Source: Diabrotica undecimpunctata
Lineage: Eukaryota > Arthropoda > Insecta > Coleoptera > Chrysomelidae
Reading direction: 5' to 3'
Assembly: GCF_040954645.1 (NCBI RefSeq)
Contig: NC_092810.1
Span: 8,168,185 to 8,232,184, forward strand
Length of the DNA stretch: 64,000 nucleotides
Numbering within the stretch: position 1 is the stretch's first letter; each line of letters begins with the position of its first letter. Shown piece by piece: positions 23,929 to 35,625 of the stretch. The translations under genes and the position numbers were made by a program. The notes beneath the pieces are model-generated. The model saw only the letters and a program-made list of their open reading frames with translations. It did not search any database and was not told where the DNA came from.

Positions 23929-24305
23929 TCGACGCCTTCCCGTTAATTTTCAGGAGGCTTATTTCCAACAGGATGGGTGTTCGGCTCACAACTCTAGAGC
24001 AACTATTAACTTCCTCAATTAAACGTTTACTGATCGACTGATAAGTACACGTGGTACAATCAAATGGCCCGCTAGATCCTGTGACTTAGCGCCTAACGAT
24101 TTCTTTTTGTGGGGTTTTCTCAAAGAATCATTTATAGGCATCAGTTTGAAAGGGCCATAAACCTAGACGAATTAAGGGCAAAAATACTTCATTTCTCTGC
24201 AAGCATTACACCAGCCCTACTCCAAAATATCAGGAGAAATCTGTATAACAGATTTGGTTGCTGTTTAGCACAAGGAGGTGGAATATATGAGCCCTTAATT
24301 CATTA
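23929..24305 (+). pseudogene. mariner/Tc1-type transposase: C-terminal catalytic piece
   Basis: The plus strand reads AYFQQDGCSAHNSRATINFL (second catalytic Asp in QQDG), then RGTIKWPARSCDLAPNDFFL and WGFLKES (third catalytic Asp), and a tail ITPALLQNIRRNLYNRFGCC. This is the DDE_3-type transposase pattern of a divergent mariner group. A stop follows INFLN. The N-terminal DNA-binding half is absent. Confidence 0.75.
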
Positions 24306-25384
24306 ATCTGCTTTCCTAATTTTTATTCTTTGTTAGGTACATTTTACGAAGTTTGTAGGTTCTTAATTAGGTATTATTTTTTATGTTTAAGTTGGAAAGA
24401 ATTTTATTGCTTTTTTTATTTAAAAGTACAAACGATTCTTATTCTGATTTTTTTCTTCTTTCTTGTCTTATTGTTATAAGCTTTGTCCATAAAATTTGTA
24501 CAATTTTCAGTGACAATAAAGCATATTACTTATTTACTTATTTATTTGTATTGCTATTAAAGCTAAAAAATAACCAAAAAATTAGTTTTAGAGCATTATA
24601 ATAAATATACTCTAGAGATGAGATTGCAATAAATTTTAATTCCATGGTCAACAAAACAATGTCGTTATCTGTATAATTATATAAATAATTTTAATAAACT
24701 TATAATTTTTTTGTATAAAATTACATTGGTCAAAATTAATTTGTTTTGTAATGAAAGTGAGGATACTAAAAGAAGAAAGATAATTTTAATATAACCTAAC
24801 AGCTTAAACGTATATCAAAAATCTTATTTATTTTTTGCAGAATAACAAAAAATATTAAAAATAGGGTTGAGAGATTATCAAATAAGCTTTTAAGAGTTGT
24901 AAAAATAATATAAAAAATTATACATGATTGATTTAGTTATATTTTCGGTAAAATGTGCTCTTGATCGGATATATAAAAAATTTCTTGCGTAATAAGCTAT
25001 AAATTGTAGCTCTAAAAAGACCATTTGATTATAATAATTTAAAGATATTAATTAGTCCAACTACTTCTTCTTCTTCTTCTTAGAAACGACAGCTTTTCTA
25101 GATTTTGGTGAATTTGCGGCAGTCTTGGCAGTCTTTTGTCACTGAATATGCCTCCAAGTACAGAAGAACCTATCTAAAACTTATTAAAACAGCTGAAAAA
25201 ATGTACTATTAAAATCGTCTGGAAACTTTGTAAATTTGAAAATGTTGCAAAAGAAACTTGGTCCATAACAAACGATCTGTGAAATAAAACTAACACAGCT
25301 CAAATATATTTTCTTCCAAACCTTGAACTAATATCAACCTAATATCAACTCTTTCCTCACAACACAACCCCATTTTTTATCTCC
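24306..25384. other. No gene seen
   Basis: AT-rich with an A/T-heavy core (24600-25030). A CTT run at 25065-25080 resembles the reversed tail of a LINE A copy, but no LINE protein follows. Confidence 0.35.
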
Positions 25385-25606
25385 TTAATTCAAAAAAACT
25401 CGAATTTATTCTTTATAAGACCAGTTGATAAATATGAACTGATGCAAACAATTAATAGAATCAAAAGTAAATCTTTCTGTAGTACTGATGGACTATCCAT
25501 AAAAAATTTTTCAAATCTTTTCTCAAGTCCTGGTCTCACTAATTAATGATTCCTTTGAAAAAAGTGTATTTCCAGCGTGCCTAAAGACAGCCATTATTAT
25601 TCCATG
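25385..25606 (+). pseudogene. CR1-like LINE fragment, region before the RT
   Basis: The plus strand reads FFIRPVDKYELMQTINRIKS, then CSTDGLSIKN. After a frame change it reads SQVLVSLINDSFEKSVFPAC and LKTAIIIPW. This matches the linker leading into the reverse transcriptase fingers of CR1/Daphne-type LINEs (pattern: DGLS--LLK...FP--LK-A-V-P). It is cut at 25606, just before a mariner fragment. Confidence 0.55.
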
Positions 25607-25637
25607 GATAGCAGCCACCGAAACCCTATTTTGGTTT

Positions 25638-26085
25638 AAAATATTGTTTTTTCTGATGAGGCTACATTTAAATTAAATGGCGAGGTCAACCGTCAGAATT
25701 GTAGATACTGGGCAAAAGAAAACTCCTGGATGCGGGAACATCATACACAATACCCGCAAAAGGTAAACGTATGGGCTGGCATTATAAGAAATAAAATCAT
25801 TGGACCCTACTATTTCGAAAGTAATTTAAACGGGCCAGCATACCGTCAGTTTTTAAGTTTGTATCTCGTACCTACTTTAGTTAATTTATTTCCCAGTACA
25901 ATTAATCTTGGAGATTTTGATAAAAGTTTATGATTTCAACAGAATGCCTCCGCATTATGCTTTAGATGTTCGAAGGTACCTAAACGAAATTTTTTCGAAT
26001 AGGTGGATTGAAAGACGTGGACATATTGAATGGCCAGTGAGGTCGCCAGACCTTTATCCTTTGGATTATTTTATGTGAATAAAAT
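25638..26085 (+). pseudogene. mariner-like transposase: central and C-terminal piece
   Basis: The plus strand reads [20 protein letters not shown] (first catalytic Asp), [20 protein letters not shown] and [11 protein letters not shown], then in other frames FQQN (second Asp position changed to Asn), RRGHIEWPVRSPDLYPLDYF (third Asp). It is the same group as the gene at 31677-32722. The Asp-to-Asn change and at least two frameshifts mean it is dead. Confidence 0.75.
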
Positions 26086-27029
26086 AAGAGAATAAATCAA
26101 ACTATTACAAAAATTTTACATTTAAATAAACTAAAACAAAATTACAAACATTGTAATAAACTAAATATGATAATAATAATAAATAATGTTAAAAAAATCT
26201 ACAAACAATAAATTGTTATTTAAAAATTTAAACAAAATGAATCTAAAGGACTATTTTTATGACCGGTGTAGTAGACCGGGTGCGACTACTGATACACAAA
26301 ATTAAACTGCGTCTACTGATAGGTTAAAGAAAAGAATTGGTCAGGAAATTATTTTTTCCAAAAAATACATTTTTTGCGATAGGGGACATCAGAGACCACC
26401 TAGGGAGCTAAAAATTTGGCTCAAGGGGTTTATAAATATGTACTCTTAAGTGCGCAATTCCAAATATAACTCTATAAGCCTTTGTTTTTGATTTGTGCAT
26501 TTATTTAATAACTTAAGTGCCTCGTGTGGTGTTTTTAACCATTTGGGGCCGTTTTTATTCAGTTATTGACCATACTTAAGAGTCTTAAAAAAATGTTCTG
26601 GCCATGAATGAGTTTTTAAAAATTCCACTAAAACCAACGGCAGAAAACATAACGGTTTGGGTTATCTAGGTCCATAAAACACAAAAAAAATTTCAGATGC
26701 CTAGAAGGGTTAAAATCATTGAAATACCTTTTTTCTCTGCACTATATCTCGATGTGTTATAAATTATTTAAATTTTGATTTTATCAGGAACAGTAGTTTC
26801 TTCGTTTTTCCTTTTGTTTATTGCACTAATCACTTCCTCCCATATTATTTTTGGACATTTTTATTTATTTGTTTTTCTATGGGTGGTGGAATGCATGATC
26901 TATGATCTTCAAAATGTTTTACGAATGATACTTTTATGAAAAAATTAATATTTCTTTTCTCCTAAACCTTGATTTGGAAAAGATCGCAATCATAAACGTA
27001 ATACAATACAATTTTGACTATACTAAATG

Positions 27030-27034
<5 letters not shown>
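26086..27034. other. No gene seen
   Basis: AT-rich. No motif recognised. Confidence 0.35.

Positions 27035-27111
<77 letters not shown>
27035..27111. repeat. (TA)n array, about 77 bp
   Basis: Pure TA dinucleotide repeat with no recognised gene on either side. Confidence 0.95.
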
Positions 27112-27114
<3 letters not shown>

Positions 27115-27716
27115 AATAGGTCATTTAAAGAGAAAATTTCGAAAACACATCCCAAAGACAATCCATTACAATGGGATATTAAAATAGATATCCTTTGTTT
27201 ACAAATATGCTACTAAAATACCAATAAAGTATACTAGGATACCTATTAAATATTTAACATTTCGATCATCCCAAACACAAGTTATATTCTTTTATATCGC
27301 TCCTCAAATAGTCAATTCAAACTGACAAACAAAATTAATTCATCTGTACTAATGGCGTATAATCAAAGAGAATATTGCCGCTGAAGTTTCTAATTTTCCG
27401 AATGAAGTGGTCGTGAAATGAGAATAAAGCTTAGAGATCAATTTGGAGGAACAACTTAGATCTCAGTCAATTTTGAAAAGATGTCGACTTTACTAAAATT
27501 TACTTCATTTTTTAATGCTATTAAAAATAAAAGTCCTAAATAAATTTATTTAGAGCACAATTTGCATTACTAAAGTGAAGTAAACCAACATTTAACAAAA
27601 GTAAGGAGTTTAACTCTTAACCGGAATGGTCACATTTTTGGAGACAATTGGAAAGGTTTCAAAAGTCACAAAGATCATCTCGAGAGGAAAAATCAAAACA
27701 CGCCAAACAAAGGCAT
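27112..27716. other. No gene seen
   Basis: AT-rich sequence up to the left flank of the LINE A insertion. Confidence 0.35.
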
Positions 27717-27726
27717 TTATCTAGTT

Positions 27727-29725
27727 GTTCTTCTTAAAGTTCCATCTCCTATCGGAGGTTGGATATCATAACGGCTATGGTCACTTTGTTGGCTGCTGCT
27801 CTGAAAAGTTGTAGTGAACTACAGTTAAACCATTCTCTAAGGTTCCTCAGCCAGGAGATGCGTCTTCTTCCTATGCTTCTTCTTCCTTGGATCCTTCCTT
27901 GCATAATAATTCTCAGCAGCTCATATTTTTCTCCTCTGGTTATGTGACCCAAATACTCTAGTTTTCTTCTTTTTATGCTGTTCATAATTTCTAACTCCTT
28001 ATTTAGACGACGTAGTACCTCAGCATTGGTAATCCTTTGAACCCACGGAATTTTTAATATTCTTCTGTAACACCACATTTCGAACGCTTCTATTTTTCGT
28101 ATGTGTTGTTTCTTCAATGTCCAAGCTTCCATTCCGTATAGTAAGATAGAAAATATGTAACATCTTAGAGCCCTAAATCTGAGATGCAACTGAAGGTCTC
28201 TGTTGGTAAGCATTGTCTTCATTTTCACAAATGCTTGCTTTGCAGTTTCAATTCGGACTTTTATTTCTCTGCTTTGGTCATTTTTGTCATCAATCCAGGT
28301 TCCCAGATATTTGTATGTCTCTACTTTTTCTATTTGGGTTTGCTCTATCATTAATCTTTCATTTCCATGTTGCGTTTTTGAGACAATCATAAATTTAGCT
28401 TTTCTCTTATTTATTTTTAGTCCGTATCTAATGCAATAATCGTTAATTCTATTTACCAATTCTTGTAGCGATTCCTGCCATTATAACGGTGTCATCAGCG
28501 AATCTTATGTTATTTACTATTCTTCCGTTTACAGAGATTCCATCACCCAGATCCGCTATCGCTTCCTGGAATATGGCTTCACTGTACACGTTAAAAAGTA
28601 ATGGTGACAGAACACAGTCCTGTCTTACTTCTCTCTTTATATCTATATTTTCGAACTTTTGTTCTTCTATCTTTATATTGGCCTTTTGATTCCAATACAG
28701 ATTGATAATGATTCGTAAGTCTCGTCTGTCTATATCTTTGTTTCTCAGTACTTCTATTAGTTTTTCATATTGGATTCTGTCGAATGCCTTCTCGAAGTCG
28801 ATGAAACAACAGGAATAAATATCTAGGTCCATATCTAAGTATCTTTGAGAGAGGACATTAAAAGCAAACAATGCCTCTCTCGTTCCCAGTCCCTTGCGGA
28901 ACCAAAACTGAGTATCATCCATATCATCTTCTAGTTTTCTATATAATCTTCCATGAATTACCTTTAGAAATATTTTGAGGGTACGGCTTATTAGTAATAT
29001 TGTCCTATGGTCTGAACAATCTTTGGCATATACTGTTTTTGGTATTGCTACAAAGGTGGACACCAATCATTCCTGTGGGATTTTTCCAGTTTTATATACT
29101 TCATTAAATAGGTCCAGAAGTACAGGTAGAGTTTCATCGTCTAGACATTTCAGTAGTTCCGCAGGTATTTCGTCTGGACCTACAGTTTTTCCGTTTTTTG
29201 CGTTTCGTATTGCTTGTTCGATTTCCTCTATTATGATCTCTGGCCCCGTTTCGCTGTCGATTTCTTCCGGTTCTTGTCGATTATCCTCAAACAGATCTGT
29301 TATGTATGTCTTCCATTTTTTTAATTTCTCTTTAATTTCTATAGTGATTTTTCCATTTGCGTCTTTCAGAAGGGCATCTTCCTTTTTTCTCAGTGTATTT
29401 GTCATTTCCTTTATTTTTTATGCATGTTAAAGCTATCATACTGTTTAGCATACGCCTCTATTTCACTGCATTGATTAGCAAACCAGGTGGATTTGGCCTC
29501 TTTTATTTTCTTTCCTATCAATCTCTGCAGTTACTTGTATTTTGCCTTACTCTTGCCTTTATGTTTCCTTCTTTCCTCCATTAGATCTAAGATTTCTGAA
29601 GTCATCCATCTCTGTTTTTTTCTTATTTTTGTCTGCAGTAGCTTTTCTCCTGCCTTTATTAAAGTTTCCTGTACTATGTTCCATTTGTCATTAACATCTG
29701 TTGTTTTTATCACGTCTTTTATACA
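27727..29725 (-). pseudogene. LINE family A: near-complete reverse transcriptase, 5'-truncated
   Basis: Reading from 29725 down: post-endonuclease linker (KQRWMTSEILDLMEERRK; LFEDNRQEPEE), RT fingers (NAKNGKTVGPDEIPAELLK, then DHRTILLIS), GLGTREALFAFNVL, CFIDFEKAFDRIQ, REVRQDCVLSPLLFNVYSE, RFADDTVIMA (catalytic, near 28495), GLKINKRKAKFMIV, TYKYLGTWIDD, LLYGMEAWTLK, WCYRRILKIPWV and the end IAVMISNLR. It is split into four open pieces, with stops at 29067 and 29405 and a frame change at 28450. The endonuclease is missing. Similar 10-bp flanks (ttatctagtt 27717-27726, ttatctattt 29726-29735) may be the target-site duplication. Confidence 0.85.
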
Positions 29726-29746
29726 TTATCTATTTTAAAAGATGTA

Positions 29747-30660
29747 ATGATTGTCTCAAATCCAACAACGTCAAAAATTATGAAAGATGAAATCGTAATT
29801 AACACAAGTACAGCGATTAGTGCAGTTTTAGAAGCCATCCGAAATAGTCCAGAGTTACAGCGGGATCACTCACTGAAAATCAGCACAGAGGAGAAGGCTA
29901 TCCAAGTGACCCCATCTGTATTAAGTAAAGGCCAAAAAGTTACTTTTTATGATTTGATACAAACAAATCGCGATTTCAATGTATTCACTGAAATATCCAC
30001 TCTAAATTTGCAGGAAAAAATTTGTGAAGCTGCTAGTTAGTTAGAAAACAAAAATTCAAAACCATTATTGCTTCAGCTAAAACAACGTATTGTTCTAATG
30101 TTTCCTAAGTTAAAAACTGACTTTACTTTTCTTTGCCTCTGTTTTATATTTGGTGTCTCGGCAAACAAATCTAGAAAAATTATTTTCAGATAACAGTGGA
30201 ACTTCTTTCTGAAGTATCAAAACCTGCAATCCCCTGGCCAGGAAAAGAAAAGATACAAAATAGGATACCTGTTAGTTTACCGAAAGAAAGAAATTTACCA
30301 AAACAACAATAATTATTTTGGAGTGCACAGAATTACTTTTACAAAAAAGCATTGTCTCAAGTGTCGTGTAATGACTTATTCTCAATACAAAGAGGAATAC
30401 ACATTAAAAGTTATGATTGGAATAGCACCATCTGGTTTAATTACATTTGTAAGTCCTGTTTATGGTGGTCTTATGTCAGACAAAGAAATTTATATTCAAT
30501 CAAGATTATTGGACAAATTGACACCAAATGAGGATGCTATAATGCTAGATATGGGCTTTTTGATAGAAAATGAATGCAACGAAAAGTAAATAGACCTAAT
30601 AAGGCCATTTTCAAGAAAAAGAAAACAGTTATCAATGCAAAATGATCTTGCATTGATAAT
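29747..30660 (+). pseudogene. ISL2EU-like (DDE_4) transposase, N-terminal to catalytic part
   Basis: DDE_4-type transposases are cut-and-paste enzymes related to IS5 and Harbinger. Visible blocks: LKISTEEKAIQVTPSVLSKG, TFYDLIQTNRDFNVFTEIST (helical region), VLMFPKLKTDF (HTH-like), VSKPAIPWPGKEKIQ (30210), CLKCRVMTYSQYKEEYTLK, IGIAPSGLITFVSPVYGGLM-SDK (second catalytic Asp), AIMLDMGFLIENE (third Asp) and IDLIRPFSRKRKQ. The first catalytic Asp box (DCTEI in relatives) is changed to HRI. Stops lie at 30038-30040 and 30587-30589, with a frame change near 30185. The frame then runs directly into piggyBac sequence. Confidence 0.65.
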
Positions 30661-31351
30661 AAACCAAGCTGAGAAAGAAATAAAGAAGCGCGGCAGAGAG
30701 AAAATAGCCAATATAGACAATGTGGATGTCGGTGTAGTGTCCTGGTTTGATAATAAAATCGTTACTACAATGTCAACATAAGCTGGAAGTGAACTAAAAG
30801 GAGAAAGAAGAAGATTTTTCAAACAAGAAAGTATACATAAAGTGATACCTTGTCCTGACAGTGTCCTAATCTACAAATACTACATGGGAGGTGTAGATCT
30901 CCTTGATTCTATGTTAGGATTTTATCGTATAAAAATCACGTCGAAGAAATATTATTTACGAATATTTTTTCATTTCATTGATATGACAGCCGTGAACTGT
31001 TGGTTATTAGCCAAAAGAGCAAAGAAATTTGATTTATTTGATTTACCCCTTTTCGATACCAAACTAGCAATAGCAGATGCTCTATGCAAAGCCGGAAAAC
31101 CAATAAAACATAACAGTGTAGGAAGACCGTCAAGTAGTAGCATTCAGCAGATGTACGAGAACAAACGAAAAAAGGAACCCACTAAAGAAATACCCCAAGA
31201 AGACATCCGTAAAGATGGGCTTGATCATTTTCCCTATTGGGATGAGAGCACTAGGTCAAGATGCAAACTTCCAGGCTGTACAGGGAAAATATGCCATGCG
31301 GTCCATATGTATGGAATAAATTTATTTTTAGCGTTATTATGTACTATGTGA
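30661..31351 (+). pseudogene. piggyBac transposase: C-terminal half, fused downstream of ISL2EU
   Basis: In the same frame as the ISL2EU part: EKEIKKRGR, VGVVSWFDNKIVTTMST (third catalytic Asp region of piggyBac, WFDNK), a TAA at 30779-30781, IPCPDSVLIYKYYMGGVDLL, MLGFYRIKITSKKYYLRIFF, TAVNCWLLAKRAKK and a Cys-containing tail (RCKLPGCTGK). MGGVDL...Y is the piggyBac signature. The N-terminal half of the transposase is absent; the junction with ISL2EU is at about 30655-30665. The Cys-rich end is incomplete, probably through a frameshift after PGCTGK. Confidence 0.75.
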
Positions 31352-31676
31352 AAAAAACCTGAAACAGGTTAATTTTTATTCTTACATTGACAATTTATAG
31401 TATAAAAATATTATCCCCTCCAGCACCCCCTTTGAATTACAAGCACAACCTCTAAAATTTTAAATAACAAAGGGGGTCGTATGTCACCTTGTTAGAAAGG
31501 GATTTTATTCCTCTGTTCAGCATTACCGAGTTTTTTAAGTTTAGTGCAATCATAACTGAGAAAATTGATTTTTAAGATGTAAAATTTTGATAATGTCTCT
31601 ATCACAAAACTTGAGGTTGAATGAAGATAATAATATCACATAATATTTAGAAAGTATTTTTCAATGTAATTGTCAA
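31352..31676. other. Short spacer with a weak inverted repeat
   Basis: A 10-bp inverted repeat pairs accccctttg (31425-31434) with caaagggggt (31468-31477). Nothing else was seen. Confidence 0.4.
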
Positions 31677-32722
31677 TTAAATTAAATGTTCAAATTGACC
31701 ACCATTCACTTCTTGACAATAACCGAGGCGATTTTTGAATTCTCGTACAACATTTTCTTCCGTTATCCTAACCTCTAAATCAGCAATACTATTTGGTCTA
31801 TTAAAATACTTTCGATTTTAAATAACCCAATAAGAAATAATCGAGAGTATCTAAGGGGAAATCGGGGTATCTAGCTGGTCATTCGATCGTTCCACGTCTT
31901 TCAATCCACCTATTGGGTAAAACCTCGTTTAAATAATTTCTAACTATACGTGCAAAATGCGGTGGAGCTCTGTCCTGTTGGTAGTAAATAGATCGATCTA
32001 TCTCATTTGGATAATTAACATCAGGAAAAAATCTTCGTAATGTAGGCACAAAAAATCTATATAAACCTTACCATCAACTGTGCTCTCAAAAAAATAAGGA
32101 CCAATAATTTTATTGTTAATAATACCAGACCAAACGTTAACTTTTTAGAATATTGCGTGTGAGTCTCACACACCTAGTGAGGATTTTCTCTGCTTGAATA
32201 TCCACAGTTCTGTTTTTTAACAGTTCCGTTTAAATGAAACGTCGTTTCATCAGAAAAAACAATGTTGTTTATGAACTGCAAATCTGCGTTCATTCTGCCC
32301 ATCATCATTTCACAAAATTCTTGACTTCTATCAGGATCATCTTCATTTAACTCCTGAAACAACTGAATTTTGTAAGGGTGGCATTTTTCTTTATGGAAAC
32401 CTCTCGAAATGGATGATTTACTTACATCATTGACGGCGGCAAGTTCTCGAGCTTTGTTATGCAGATTTTCCCCAATCTCTAGAAGTACATCTAACTTTTT
32501 TTCATCAGTTAATTTAACATTTCTACCTGTTTTTTTTTAATATTTTTTACATGTCCAGTATGGCGAAACTTCTTTTCAAATTTGCTCTTGAGACTGCGAA
32601 ACTTGTTGACCAGGGTATTTATTATTAAACATTTCACAAATCTTCTTTTGAGTTCTTGCTTTATTACCACAACCAATCATAATTAAAATGTCTATTCTTT
32701 GAGTCTCGGACAAATGAGCCAT
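31677..32722 (-). pseudogene. mariner-like transposase, full length but disabled
   Basis: Reading from the ATG at 32720-32722: MAHLSETQRIDILIMIGCGN (HTH), GRNVKLTDEKKLDVLLEIGE and LAAVNDVSKSSISRGFHK (second HTH), FQELNEDDPDRSQEFCEMMM, NNIVFSDETTFHLNGTVKKQ (first catalytic Asp), YYQQDRAPPHFARIVRNYLN (second Asp), RWIERRGTIE, YFLLGYLKSKV and the end VNGGQFEHLI (stop at 31677-31679). At about 349 codons it matches the usual length. Several stops and frameshifts lie at roughly 32070-32170, 31850 and 32550. It belongs to the same group as the fragment at 25.6 kb. I could not define the terminal inverted repeats. Confidence 0.8.
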
Positions 32723-33520
32723 AATTAAATTTAATCGAGCTCAAATATTATACTGACATCTTTTAGTAACTTTAAATACCTAAATGACAGCAGCCTACTA
32801 GATTCATATCAATTGTTTAGTGTATATGTAGCTTCTAAATAGTTTTAATTTAATATTACAATGTTGCATGATGTTCCATATTTGGCACTAAAATATTTTT
32901 TTTGTCAATAAAGTTTTCCTCGTAGCTAGATTTTTTTCAATATTTTTACGTAAAAATAGAATTAAAATTCTTATCTGAGAATTTATTTTTGACAAAAATC
33001 AAAAATTCATGCGGTAAAGGGTTAAATGGGGAACAAACGCTCTTCATATGAGCACATGTATGAAAAGTTAATCTATTCTGAACGATTAAAATACTATTAC
33101 ATAAACCCGCTTTTAAAGCGTAGTGTATTTTAATGTTAAGAGACGCTTTCAGCTGTTGCGAAACAAAAACATTAGACACGGTCTACTGTTTAAATCAACT
33201 TACTCTAGAGCTACGAGCTTTCCTGGATATAAAGATGCAATAAAAAGCCGAATAAAATTCTGAAACATTAGCAGAAACGCCGAGACTCAGACGCATTAAA
33301 ACTTTTAACGATATTAGATATGAATATTTGAATTGTACTTTCTTTTATAGTTCAATTATTCCCTTTTGTTCAACATAAATTCTGGATTAGGCTTTTGTCG
33401 CGTCTGTCATTGCGACAGAAGTAATTCAATATTAAAGAAAAAAACGGATTTCTCCGAATAAGATTTGAATTTACTTAAAAATATAAAAACTGTTTAATAA
33501 ATATTGTAGAATCTTTAAAA
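32723..33520. other. No gene seen
   Basis: AT-rich. The minus-strand ORF at 32946-33179 has no recognised motif. Confidence 0.35.
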
Positions 33521-33524
33521 AAAC

Positions 33525-33990
33525 TATACTGTTCCTCAAAATTAACCGGACACTAAGACTATTTTAAGTAAAATTAAAAAGTAGTAAAAAAAATTATATT
33601 CCAATAATATTTTTTGTTTGTATGTTTAATAGTAAACCATAAAACAAAAAATAAATTCTGAAATATCTAAAATAAATATTTAACAATGAATATTTTTTTT
33701 ATTCCAAAGATATTTTTTAAATCGGTATCACCAAAATAAATTCAAAATATGGATATTAAAATCGAGTATTTTAATAGAATAACTGCTTTCATCCTTTCTG
33801 ACATAGACTAGATCAAAGCAGCAATTTCGTTTTGCGGTATTTGTTCTCATTCGTTTACCAGCGCCTGTTCTAACGCTACCACAATTTCAAACGCGTCCTA
33901 ATTTTCTAAAACTGCTCCTCCCAAGTATTTGTAACCGTATAATCTAACGGCTTTATCTCAGTAGCCATCACTTAATTGGATTAGAGATTA
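33525..33990 (-). pseudogene. Tc1-like transposase: C-terminal remnant and terminal repeat
   Basis: The minus strand (33990 to 33770) reads YLGGAVLEN, a stop, DAFEIVVALEQALVNE, a stop, EQIPQNEIAALI, a stop, and SMSERMKAVIL. This is the Tc1 C-terminal pattern (LGRAV...EEW--IPQ--I--LI-SM-RR--AVI). At 33525-33555 the sequence ctgttcctcaaaattaac looks like a Tc1-type terminal repeat at the expected place. The catalytic half is gone. Confidence 0.6.
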
Positions 33991-34062
33991 AAAAAATTTT
34001 TCTTTCTTTTAAAATCTTTTAAAATTTTTATTTTGTTTTGATATGTTGGTATAGGTACATTT

Positions 34063-34898
34063 TTAATAAATCATCCCAAATTTTGGCATATGCAGATGAT
34101 GTTGATCTAGTTGCCCGCACAACCCGCAAGCTAGAAGAAATGTATACCACCTTGTCAAACGCCTCAAAAAATATGGGCAAGTAAATGAAAATAAAACTAA
34201 GATAATGGCATCAACACCCAACAATAGAGCCAGAAACATCGGCCACCAATTCACGGTTGATAATTCTACCTTTGAAGTGGTGGACAAATTCACATACTTG
34301 GGTTCCCTGATCACCAAGGAGAACGTCATGACGGAAGAAATCAAGCGAAGAATAATCCTAGCAAACAAATGCTATTTTGGACTGAGTAGACATATGAGAA
34401 GCAGAAACTTAAGCCAAAAAACAAAAATAACCATATACAAAACCCTTATACAATCAGTGTTGACATATGTCGGAGACATGGACCATTTCCAAGGCAGATG
34501 AAAATCTCCTGCTTATATTTGAACGACGGATCTTGAAAAGAATATTTGGTGGCATCTGTGAAAATGGTGTTTGGAGAAGGAGGTACAACTACGAGATATA
34601 TCACAGATATAAACATATATTTGGTGGTAAAGACGTAGTATCCTTTATAAAATCATAATAGTAGGACATCTGGCAAGATCACAGCAGAACAACCCTCCTA
34701 GAAGAATCCTTATGTCACAACCTGTGGGAAGTAGAAGTAGGGGTAGACCAACACTCAGATGGAGGGATGGTGTAGATGAGGATGGTAGACAAATAGGCGC
34801 AGCAAACTGGCAACAGTTGGCAATGGATAGAACTGACTGGCGTAATAGACTTGGTAAGGTCGAGGCTCTTTTATAGGGCTGTAGCACCAATGATGATG
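34063..34898 (+). mobile_element. LINE family C: 5'-truncated copy with 20-bp target-site duplication
   Basis: The plus strand begins inside the RT: QILAYADDVDLVARTTRK (catalytic YADD, 34085), then FTVDNSTFEVVDKFTYLGSL, SRHMRSRNLSQKTKITIYKT, ERRILKRIFGGICENG and RWRDGVDEDGRQIGAANWQQ, ending in a stop and a (gat)n tail. Frame changes occur near 34180, 34480 and 34660. Flanks 34043-34062 (atgttggtataggtacattt) and 34899-34918 differ at one base, a clear target-site duplication. The copy is 836 bp. Confidence 0.8.
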
Positions 34899-34919
34899 AT
34901 GTTGGTATAGGTATATTTC

Positions 34920-35625
34920 CAGTAAATCTGATAGATTTGATATTCTTACGTACTTCTTACGAACCTATTACTGTCCCATATATCTTCACAGCTGTTGTCC
35001 AGGAAGTGTATCATACGCCTTCTCAAGATCTATAAATACCAAGTTCTTTTCTAGAAGCCCTAATTTTTTCATCTTCCTGGTTGCCTTCCTTTCTGGTATA
35101 AACCCAAACTATTTGATGTCCATTCTATTGATGTCTCCCTTGTTAACCTTTGCTCGACAGTTCTCTCACAATTTTTTATTGTTTGTGATATTGATTTATC
35201 TCTCTACAGTTCCTGCAGTTCCGAATGTACACTTTATTTTTTGATTTGCCATAAGAACTTGTAATTCTTTTAAGTTGTCCGCAAATACTATGGTGTCATC
35301 TGCATATCTGATGTTATTTAGCCGGTAACCATTTAGTAGAATACCTTTTTCAGTTTCGTGCAAAAGTTTCGATAAATATTCTTTCAGAGTATATATTGAA
35401 GATTATAGGAGAAAAAATACAACCTTGCCTCACTCCACGCATGACCTTCACATAGTCAGTGTGTTCACCTTCAACTCTGAGATTTGCTTTCTAATTCCAG
35501 TCAAGATTTCTAATTATTTTCAGATCTTAGTTGTTAATTCCTGCTTCTTTTAGTATTTGCATCATCTTGGCGTGCTGTACTCGATCAAACGCTTTCTCGT
35601 AATCAACCAGAAAAGCCACTCGAAT
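34920..35625 (-). pseudogene. LINE reverse transcriptase fragments (A-like), rearranged
   Basis: Reading from 35625 down: RVAFLVDYEKAFDRVQHAKM, LKEAGINN, KANLRVEGEHTDYVKVMRGV, RQGCIFSPIIFNIYSE, and near 35320 a NNIRYADDT-like box in another frame followed by LKELQVLMAKSK. After 35230 the order breaks; LVFIDLEKAYDTLP at about 35020-35060 belongs to an earlier RT block and, from its motif, probably to another family. Two pieces therefore seem to be joined. Stops are frequent. Confidence 0.6.

Noticed and set aside
25062..25160. Minus-strand Lys-rich reading (KTAKTAANSPKSRKAVVSK) resembling a histone H1 tail
   Set aside because: Only about 25 codons, low complexity, and a (GAA)n LINE-type tail could give the Lys run. 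Not enough to call a histone gene.
29747..30040. A THAP domain at the start of the ISL2EU-like gene
   Set aside because: Many ISL2EU proteins begin with THAP, but no Cys/His pattern is visible here. The 14.6-kb THAP exon is too far away to be joined.
31425..31477. Inverted repeat accccctttg/caaagggggt as a terminator or transposon end
   Set aside because: Ten bases with a 33-nt loop and no duplication. It may be chance next to the piggyBac 3' end.
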